A DNA stretch of 9,353 nucleotides. Origin: Bacteroidales bacterium Bact_23 (GTDB taxonomy: Bacteria; Bacteroidota; Bacteroidia; Bacteroidales; Lentimicrobiaceae). The stretch's first letter is position 1. Each line of letters starts with the position of its first letter. The stretch covers positions 1 to 9,353 of the forward strand of contig LUZO01000229.1 in NCBI GenBank assembly GCA_001603685.1. The letters are read 5' to 3'. This document shows positions 4,477 to 9,353 of this stretch, one piece after another. The notes under the pieces are model-generated. The model was not told where the DNA came from. It worked only from the letters and a program-made list of their open reading frames with translations, and ran no database searches. Position numbers and translations under genes: made by a program.

Positions 4477-5481
4477 ATGGCGTTACCGGATACATTCAAA
4501 GCCATCCGCGCCGAAGAGGGGCCGGATAATCAGGTGCGGCCCGTATTGAAGGATGTACCCTTCTCCGTCCTCCCGGAGAATGCTGTACTCATCAGGGTGC
4601 ATTACTCTTCGCTCAACTACAAGGATGCCCTCTCGTCAACCGGCAACCGCGGAGTTACCCGCAGTTATCCGCACACCCCTGGCATTGACGCCTGCGGTAC
4701 GGTTGTCAGCTCTTCCGATCCGGCTTTCCGCGAAAACGATGAAGTGCTGGTTTGCGGTTACGACCTGGGGATGAACACCCCCGGCGGTTTCGGACAATAC
4801 ATCCGTGTTCCGGCAGATTGGGTGATGCCCTTACCCAAAGGGATGAGCTTCAGCGAAAGTATGATGCTTGGCACGGCAGGATTTACCGCGGCTCTGGGCA
4901 TTTACAAAATGGAAATGAACGGCCAGAAACCTGAGAACGGCCCCGTACTCGTCACCGGAGCAGGCGGCGGGCTGGGCGGACTGGCCATCAATATCCTGGC
5001 AAAGCTCGGCTATAAGGTGATTGCAGCCACCGGGAAAACAGCAGAGGCTGAATATTTCTCAAAACTGGGCGTATCCGAAATCATCGGCCGGGATCAGGTA
5101 AACGATACCGGCGGCAAATTGCTGCTCAGGCCGCGTTGGGCGGGAGTGGTCGATACCGTTGGCGGAAACATTCTGGCCACCGCACTGAAGGCCTGCCGGC
5201 GGCACGGCAATGTTGCGGTATGCGGAAATGCGCTCTCCTACGAACTTCAAACCACCGTATATCCCTTTATCCTCAACGGAGTTAACCTGCTGGGCGTGGA
5301 CTCCGCAACATGCCCCATGGATCTGCGCCGTCAGGTATGGGACAAGCTTGCCGGCGAATGGAAACCAACGGCACTTGACCTTATCTGCCACGAAATCAGC
5401 CTCGACCGGCTAACGGAACATATTGATCTTATTCTGCAGGGAAAAATTAGAGGAAGGGTGTACATTAATATGAAAGATTGA
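4477..5481 (+). CDS. YhdH/YhfP-family NADPH oxidoreductase (acrylyl-CoA reductase AcuI-like)
   Basis: A 334-residue zinc-free medium-chain dehydrogenase/reductase, close to the ~325 residues of the YhdH family. Visible landmarks: N-Y-K-D-A-L (47-52), P-G-I-D-A-C-G-T-V (68-76), the Rossmann motif V-T-G-A-G-G-G-L-G-G-L-A (159-170), A-A-T-G-K (183-187) where the NADPH phosphate is usually bound, D-T-V-G-G (226-230), and N-G-V-N-L-L-G-V-D-S (267-276), strongly characteristic of YhdH. Characterised members reduce acrylyl-CoA to propionyl-CoA with NADPH, detoxifying that electrophile; other alkenals or quinones cannot be excluded. Cytoplasmic: no signal. It follows the thioredoxin-like gene by four bases in one operon, though the products work in different compartments. 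The Met at 4477 has normal family N-terminal spacing. Confidence 0.94.
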   Translation: MALPDTFKAIRAEEGPDNQVRPVLKDVPFSVLPENAVLIRVHYSSLNYKDALSSTGNRGVTRSYPHTPGIDACGTVVSSSDPAFRENDEVLVCGYDLGMNTPGGFGQYIRVPADWVMPLPKGMSFSESMMLGTAGFTAALGIYKMEMNGQKPENGPVLVTGAGGGLGGLAINILAKLGYKVIAATGKTAEAEYFSKLGVSEIIGRDQVNDTGGKLLLRPRWAGVVDTVGGNILATALKACRRHGNVAVCGNALSYELQTTVYPFILNGVNLLGVDSATCPMDLRRQVWDKLAGEWKPTALDLICHEISLDRLTEHIDLILQGKIRGRVYINMKD

Positions 5482-5482
5482 T

Positions 5483-5490
5483 TATCTTTA
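5483..5490 (+). promoter_or_regulatory. candidate -7 box (TATCTTTA) for the SnoaL-like lipoprotein gene
   Basis: TATCTTTA departs from TAnnTTTG only in the last base. It begins two bases after the preceding stop codon and would give a leader of about 28 bases before the ATG at 5525. No upstream TTG is seen at normal spacing, so readthrough from the oxidoreductase gene is also possible. Confidence 0.35.
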
Positions 5491-5524
5491 CGGGAAATCA
5501 GGGCTAACTTCAAAACTACATATT

Positions 5525-6022
5525 ATGAAGAAATTTTACCTGTTCCCCGTATTGGTTTTGCTGCTGCTTTCCGCTTGCTGCGGAGAAAAGAAGCCTGTCC
5601 CGGATATTGCGGCAGAAAAAAGTGCCATTAAACTGGTATTGCAAAAATATGTGATCGCCAATGAGGCTCAGAACATCTCCATTATCGAAGATTTATGGGC
5701 CAACGACAGCAGTGTATTCAGCCTGGGCACTGAGAAACGCGACATTCTTCATGGTTTTGAAGCCGTAAAGAAAGCCTTTGAATCTCAGTTCAATAAATTT
5801 GAAGACACTTTCATTTCGGCTACCGATCAGATAATTTATGTTCATCCTTCATGCGAATCGGCCTGGTTTTCGGAGGTGCTTCAGTATAATTTCACCATGG
5901 GTGATAAGTCATTCGAAAACAGCAACCTCCGCTTTACCGGTTTTCTCGAAAAAAGGGACAGAAACTGGGTGATTGTTCACACCCATCTCTCCGCCCCTCT
6001 CGACAATATTACCAATAGATAG
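5525..6022 (+). CDS. lipoprotein with a SnoaL/NTF2-like fold (SnoaL_3/DUF4440 type)
   Basis: The 165-residue product starts with a lipoprotein signal (M-K-K-F-Y, hydrophobic 6-15) and lipobox L-S-A-C (15-18), so C18 is the lipidated residue; C19 follows directly. The rest (about 30-157) has the SnoaL_3 pattern: an N-terminal helix A-I-K-L-V-L-Q-K-Y-V-I-A-N-E-A (34-48), a D-L-W-A-N-D-S-S-V-F strand region (56-65), H-G-F-E-A-V (76-81), and the terminal strands R-F-T-G-F-L-E-K-R (136-144) and W-V-I-V-H-T-H-L-S (148-156). Such domains form cone-shaped pockets used as enzymes or ligand binders; no catalytic residues can be assigned here. The sequence after C18 is not the acidic surface-export signal known in some Bacteroidota, so a periplasmic-facing position is more likely. 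It ends 28 bases from the converging HMA gene. Confidence 0.85.
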   Translation: MKKFYLFPVLVLLLLSACCGEKKPVPDIAAEKSAIKLVLQKYVIANEAQNISIIEDLWANDSSVFSLGTEKRDILHGFEAVKKAFESQFNKFEDTFISATDQIIYVHPSCESAWFSEVLQYNFTMGDKSFENSNLRFTGFLEKRDRNWVIVHTHLSAPLDNITNR

Positions 6023-6025
6023 TTC

Positions 6026-6041
6026 CCGGAATCGATTCCGG
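6026..6041. terminator. perfect 16-bp palindrome between convergent genes
   Basis: CCGGAATCGATTCCGG is its own exact reverse complement. As RNA from either strand it forms a 6-bp G-C-rich stem with a TCGA loop. It begins three bases after the lipoprotein stop and ends 9 bases before the end of the converging HMA gene. Placement fits a shared bidirectional transcript-end hairpin, but neither side has a T-run, so it may act as a 3'-end stabiliser. Confidence 0.45.
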
Positions 6042-6050
6042 CAACTAAAT

Positions 6051-6434
6051 TCAGTGACCGTGCCCCGAATGGTCTGATTCTCTGTCTTCAGGCTTTTTGC
6101 AGCAATCGGACAGATTTTTGTATGCCTTGGCATCAGCGGGTACATCGTCGGCATCATAACCGGCCTTTGATATTGCCGTTCTGATTTTATCGGGCGCTGT
6201 TCTTGCCGTTTTGTAAACCACCGTTACCACATTGGTTTCAAGATCCAGGTCCGATTTTACCACTCCTTTCTCAAATGCCAGGGCCCGTTCAATGGTCTCC
6301 TTACACTCATTGCACTGCGAGGATACCTTAATCTTTACTTCGGCATTTTTAGGATTCTGTGCCTGCACATTCACCGCCGTCAGGACAGCGATTGCCACTG
6401 CCAGCAACACTTTCAGTTTTTTCATGGTTCTCAT
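6051..6434 (-). CDS. exported heavy-metal-associated (HMA) domain protein with His-rich tail
   Basis: A 127-residue protein with a Sec signal peptide (hydrophobic about 7-21, likely cleavage after V-Q-A at 25). The HMA domain (about 31-100) carries its metal site as C41-N-E-C44 at the start of the first helix, in S-S-Q-C-N-E-C-K-E-T-I-E; the usual Met two residues before the first Cys is Gln here. The fold continues with G-V-V-K-S-D-L-D-L-E-T-N-V-V-T-V-V-Y and K-I-R-T-A-I-S-K-A-G-Y-D-A-D. The tail adds C111-C112 and H122, H125, H127, further possible ligands. HMA proteins bind Cu(I) and similar soft metals, so a periplasmic metal carrier is likely. It is the last gene of the three-gene set, 34 bases after the receptor. 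Met4 (6425) is an equally possible start. Confidence 0.94.
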   Translation of the reverse strand: MRTMKKLKVLLAVAIAVLTAVNVQAQNPKNAEVKIKVSSQCNECKETIERALAFEKGVVKSDLDLETNVVTVVYKTARTAPDKIRTAISKAGYDADDVPADAKAYKNLSDCCKKPEDRESDHSGHGH

Positions 6435-6468
6435 TTCGTTTTTTTTGATTTTTTAATTTTCCGTTCAC

Positions 6469-8694
6469 TTATTTAATGCTGTACCTGATTCCGCCGTAGA
6501 ACATTCTTCCGAGAATCGGCCCCCAGATCATTCCCGCGTCAAATCCCTTTTCAAACGGATTATCCGCCTGAAGCACCGGATGATGCTGGGTGAAGTTGGT
6601 CAGGTTTTCCACGCCGATATAGGCATCCCACTTTTTGAACTTGCGGGTAATCTGCGAATGAATGGTAATGTAGTCAGGCGAATAGCTGCCGTAACCGGCC
6701 TCCTCAAGCAGCGGTACGCCCAGAGGCAGGCGGGTGCGGCCGTTGTATTGCGAAGTCACATCAAACATCCATTTCTCGAAGCGGGTTGCATACGAAAAGG
6801 TAAGCAGCCCCTTGTGGCGGCTCACCAAAGGCCGCTCGCGAAGCTCGCCGGCGGTTGTCACCCGCACATCGTTCAGCCTGTAGGCAGCGGTTACTTCAAA
6901 ACCCTTAAAGAGCGAAGCCTCGGCATTGATCTGAAAACTGTTTGAGTATGATTTTCCGTCAAGGTTATACAGCACAATCCTGTCGTAGGCCTGATCCAGG
7001 TCGATGATTACCTGATTGATAAAATCGGTGCGGTAGAAATCAGCCGAAAGCACCAGATCCTGCGTGGCGTTCAGCGCGATGGTCTGCGTAAGGTTCAGGC
7101 CGTAATTCCAGGCTTCTTCCATGCGGAAGTCTTCCCTGAAAACAAGCTGGCGGGCGCTTACCAGCATTCCGGTATTTTCGGCCAGCACCGATGCGCTGCG
7201 GTATCCCTTACCCGCCGAGCCGCGAAGAACCGTTTTCTCAGCCAGATTCACTTTAAAGTGGAACCTGGGGGTAATCAGCGTGCCGTATTTGCTGTGATGA
7301 TCCACCCTGATTCCTCCGATAATGCTCAGCTTTTCGCCGGGGCTGTAAGTATATTGCGCATAAACACCGGGCACCGACTCAACGCGGTTAAAGGTGGTGT
7401 CGGCAAAGGCTTCGTCATAATCATCGTACATCATGCTTACGCCGGCATTGTATATGTGTGCCGGATTACCGATCTGCGACTGGAAAATGGCGTTTCCGTA
7501 AAATCCAACCTGACGGGCATTGTAATCGTTACGCCCGAAAACCGATTCCTGATCGTGATACAACCCGCTGAAAATAAGCCCAAGGCTGGTATTCTGGTAA
7601 TTATTGAAAATGAAGCCGGTTTTGTCGTACAGTTGAACCCTGCGGGTAACCAGCTTCATCAGGTAGTTGCCATTCTGAATGGCTTCGTCCGACGACTGGC
7701 TGACCAGTTGTCCGCCGTTTCTTTCGTCATACAGAAAGTTGATTCCGAATTTCGATTCGGTTACGCCCGGCTTTTCATAGCTCCAGCGGTTCGACACATT
7801 AATCAGTTTGCTGAGCGGCTGATCCAGAAATCCGTCGCCATTCATATCAACGCGGCTCATTTGCGATGAAGCGTGCGCCAGCACCATGGTGTTGAGTACA
7901 TCCTTTTTAATCTCATGCGACGAGTGAATGTTCACCTCGCCCCTGCCCTCGTTGTTGCCGTACACATTCAGATAAAACTTCTCGGCGTTGCCGGGCTTTC
8001 TGATTTCGGCATTGATCTGGCCGGTTACGGACTCATATCCGTTGATTACCGATGAGGCTCCTTTCGAAATCTGAATCGACTCCATCCAGGTGCCGGGAAT
8101 GTAGGTGAGGCCGAATGCTGCGCCAAGTCCGCGGGTAAAGGGGATGTTCTCAACCATCAGCTGGCTGTAGATTCCGGCCAGCCCGAGCATCTGAATCTGC
8201 CTGGCGCCTGTTACCGCATCCGAAAAGCCGACATCCACGGTAGCGCTGTTTTCGAAGCTTTCCGAAAGGTTGCAGCACGCCAGTTTCTGCAGCCCGGCAC
8301 CGGTAATTACCTCGGTTTTCATGGGCTTTATGGATGAAATAAAACTGCCGGCCATCCGCTCCCTGATTTCAACCTCACTCAGCGCCGAACCCGATTTAAG
8401 GGTAATGTTCACGCTGTTCTGAACCGGGGTAATCAGAATCGTATCGTTCAGATAACCGATAAAACTGGCTACCAGTTTTCCGTCTCCTTTAAATTTGCGT
8501 TCCAGCGTAAAATGCCCGTTTTCATCGGCAACTGTGCCATCCTGAGTACCAAGCCAGTAGATGTTTGCATAAGGCAGGGCAACCTCGGCGCCACTGTTGT
8601 CGCGCTCAGTAATCTTCCCTTTCACGGGTTTCTGGCCAAAAGCAGAAACCGAAGCCATGAACAGGGAAAGCAGTACAATAATATATGATCTCAT
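6469..8694 (-). CDS. TonB-dependent outer-membrane receptor, putative metal-linked
   Basis: A 741-residue receptor of normal length. Domains: signal peptide (1 to about 20, S-A-F-G-Q), a carboxypeptidase-regulatory-like Ig-type domain (about 23-100, with A-N-I-Y-W-L-G-T-Q-D-G-T-V-A-D-E-N-G-H-F), a plug (about 120-235, with R-Q-I-Q-M-L-G-L at 165-172, I-S-K-G-A-S-S-V at 209-216 and E-S-V-T-G-Q-I-N at 221-228), and a beta-barrel (about 236-741) ending in an aromatic-containing last strand. The plug starts with an unusual Cys pair (C140-C141, A-C-C-N-L-S-E-S-F), and the barrel region has a calcium-loop-like D-M-N-G-D-G-F-L-D (283-291) and His pairs at 466-467 and 704-705. Substrate is not set by sequence; the neighbouring HMA and Cys/His-rich genes suggest a metal or metal complex. 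No internal promoter is evident before it. Confidence 0.96.
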   Translation of the reverse strand: MRSYIIVLLSLFMASVSAFGQKPVKGKITERDNSGAEVALPYANIYWLGTQDGTVADENGHFTLERKFKGDGKLVASFIGYLNDTILITPVQNSVNITLKSGSALSEVEIRERMAGSFISSIKPMKTEVITGAGLQKLACCNLSESFENSATVDVGFSDAVTGARQIQMLGLAGIYSQLMVENIPFTRGLGAAFGLTYIPGTWMESIQISKGASSVINGYESVTGQINAEIRKPGNAEKFYLNVYGNNEGRGEVNIHSSHEIKKDVLNTMVLAHASSQMSRVDMNGDGFLDQPLSKLINVSNRWSYEKPGVTESKFGINFLYDERNGGQLVSQSSDEAIQNGNYLMKLVTRRVQLYDKTGFIFNNYQNTSLGLIFSGLYHDQESVFGRNDYNARQVGFYGNAIFQSQIGNPAHIYNAGVSMMYDDYDEAFADTTFNRVESVPGVYAQYTYSPGEKLSIIGGIRVDHHSKYGTLITPRFHFKVNLAEKTVLRGSAGKGYRSASVLAENTGMLVSARQLVFREDFRMEEAWNYGLNLTQTIALNATQDLVLSADFYRTDFINQVIIDLDQAYDRIVLYNLDGKSYSNSFQINAEASLFKGFEVTAAYRLNDVRVTTAGELRERPLVSRHKGLLTFSYATRFEKWMFDVTSQYNGRTRLPLGVPLLEEAGYGSYSPDYITIHSQITRKFKKWDAYIGVENLTNFTQHHPVLQADNPFEKGFDAGMIWGPILGRMFYGGIRYSIK

Positions 8695-8756
8695 GTTTTT
8701 TCTCTCTCGTTTAAGTTTTGTGAAACAATGTCAATACATGGCAAATGCAGCTGAAG

Positions 8757-8788
8757 AAAAACCTTCAGTGCATCGGTCGGTAACACTG
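8757..8788 (-). terminator. possible weak attenuator between the HYC_CC_PP and receptor genes
   Basis: On the minus strand CAGTG (8788-8784) pairs with CACTG (8770-8766), extendable by one wobble, and four bases later there are five T residues (8761-8757). It starts five bases after the stop of the Cys/His-rich gene. The short stem and the spacer make full termination unlikely; partial attenuation that sets the ratio of the small protein to the receptor is possible. Confidence 0.3.
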
Positions 8789-8792
8789 TTTT

Positions 8793-9251
8793 TCACAAAC
8801 GAAGAGAGGATACAAGCAGCCAGGTGTCAATGCCCGGCGGATCGGGGGTATCCGTTGCCTGAATCAGGCCTGTTACAACAGGCGAAGAAAGAAGTGAAGT
8901 GATATTGAACAGCTCAATTTCAGTCTTATCAAACTGAAACGAATTGAAAATGACCGTAAGGTAATCGTCAATGATTTTTACATACAACATTGAATCGCTG
9001 CAGCAGGAGTGCTTGTTCAGTTGGTCGCCGTATCCGGTGATTCCGTCTGTTGCCGCTATACTGCATGAGGAATGATCCGCTTCAGCGATGGTACCATCGT
9101 TTGTTGCACAGCATGAATTGCTCCCGGAAAGGCTGATATCGGTTGAGCCCATCGATCCGCAATGGTGCATAAACACGACAACGCCCGAAGCCGGCACCAG
9201 AAAGGCTGCCAGCAAAAGCATAATCAGGGTGTTTTTCAGATATTGCAACAT
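8793..9251 (-). CDS. HYC_CC_PP-type exported Cys/His-rich protein
   Basis: A 152-residue protein with an N-terminal hydrophobic segment (about 7-27: signal peptide or anchor) followed at once by H29-H30-C31-G. It then has C47-C48, H60 with C63, H81 with C83-C84, and a late P138-P139. This order of an H-x-C motif, Cys pairs and a Pro pair is the hallmark of a Bacteroidota family named HYC_CC_PP after these motifs; the first motif is HHC here. Members are usually found beside TonB receptors and HMA proteins, as here. The six Cys and nearby His residues suggest metal binding or disulfide chemistry outside the cytoplasm, but no activity is established to my knowledge. It is the promoter-proximal gene of the set, 98 bases ahead of the receptor. 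Confidence 0.82.
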   Translation of the reverse strand: MLQYLKNTLIMLLLAAFLVPASGVVVFMHHCGSMGSTDISLSGSNSCCATNDGTIAEADHSSCSIAATDGITGYGDQLNKHSCCSDSMLYVKIIDDYLTVIFNSFQFDKTEIELFNITSLLSSPVVTGLIQATDTPDPPGIDTWLLVSSLRL

Positions 9252-9271
9252 ACGGATTTTCTTATTTTTTA

Positions 9272-9279
9272 CAAAGATA
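9272..9279 (-). promoter_or_regulatory. -7 box TATCTTTG driving the metal-handling gene set
   Basis: Minus-strand TATCTTTG exactly matches TAnnTTTG. Transcription would start near 9265, a leader of about 14 bases before the ATG at 9251. No TTG element is seen at the usual distance, but a dyad stands there instead (9279-9294). No comparably good box was found before the receptor or HMA genes, so all three probably depend on this one. Confidence 0.55.
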
Positions 9280-9294
9280 GCCCTTTACGGGGCT
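9279..9294. promoter_or_regulatory. dyad AGCCC-N6-GGGCT directly upstream of the -7 box
   Basis: AGCCC (9279-9283) and GGGCT (9290-9294) are exact reverse complements around six bases. The dyad shares one base with the -7 box and lies in the promoter spacer, a position used by metal-responsive regulators and other operators. No regulator gene is in the window, so the binding protein is unknown. Confidence 0.35.
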
Positions 9295-9353
9295 GATTTC
9301 TCTATTTTAAGAAATATTTAACAATTTAAATATGTATTTGGTTCATGCTGAGC

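Noticed and set aside
7258..7869. 203-codon plus-strand frame inside the receptor gene
   Set aside because: It is fully antisense to the beta-barrel coding region, has no domain of its own and no promoter or start context.
8597..8902. 101-codon plus-strand frame across the gap between the receptor and the Cys/His-rich gene
   Set aside because: It overlaps both real genes in antisense and has no family resemblance.
1..9353. tRNA, rRNA, tmRNA, CRISPR array, transposase or integrase
   Set aside because: I looked for tRNA-like cloverleafs, regularly spaced repeats and recombinase motifs on both strands and saw none. ssrA is not next to smpB here.

Overview
The window looks like chromosomal DNA of a member of the Bacteroidota. 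The evidence is the protein families present (a carboxypeptidase-regulatory-domain TonB receptor, an HYC_CC_PP-type Cys/His-rich protein, a DUF3592 protein, a periplasmic thioredoxin-7-type protein), several promoter -7 boxes of the Bacteroidota type (TAnnTTTG), and the lack of Shine-Dalgarno sequences before most starts. Genus cannot be told. Base composition is near balanced, except that the left ~1.1 kb is clearly more AT-rich (23/60 G+C at 241-300 against 39/60 at 5161-5220).

Left part (1-1235). The first codons of a minus-strand gene leave the window at base 23; a strong inverted repeat lies in its presumed leader. Next is a lone minus-strand Abi-type gene with a HEPN RNase motif (213-872). 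A divergent promoter plus intrinsic terminator just upstream of it suggests a ~55-nt small RNA (about 895-949) antisense to the presumed abi leader. A 13-bp perfect inverted repeat (194-206 and 1041-1053) brackets the gene and the small RNA, so this may be an inserted or invertible cassette.

Middle part (1236-6022). A membrane-anchored class C beta-lactamase-like serine hydrolase (minus) diverges from smpB (plus). The smpB promoter carries a large dyad directly against its -7 box. Then, all on plus: a DUF3592 membrane protein; a tight two-gene operon of an exported thioredoxin-like protein and a YhdH/AcuI-type NADPH oxidoreductase; and a SnoaL/NTF2-fold lipoprotein.

Right part (6023-9353). 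Converging on the lipoprotein gene is a three-gene minus-strand set, in transcription order: a small exported HYC_CC_PP-type Cys/His-rich protein (9251-8793), a 741-aa TonB-dependent receptor (8694-6469), and an exported heavy-metal-associated (HMA) domain protein with a His-rich tail (6434-6051). A perfect TATCTTTG -7 box precedes the first gene. The set reads as an envelope metal-handling module, most likely for copper or a similar thiophilic metal: receptor in the outer membrane, two thiol/imidazole-rich periplasmic partners. The metal and the direction of transport are inferred. No rRNA, tRNA, CRISPR array or transposase is visible.
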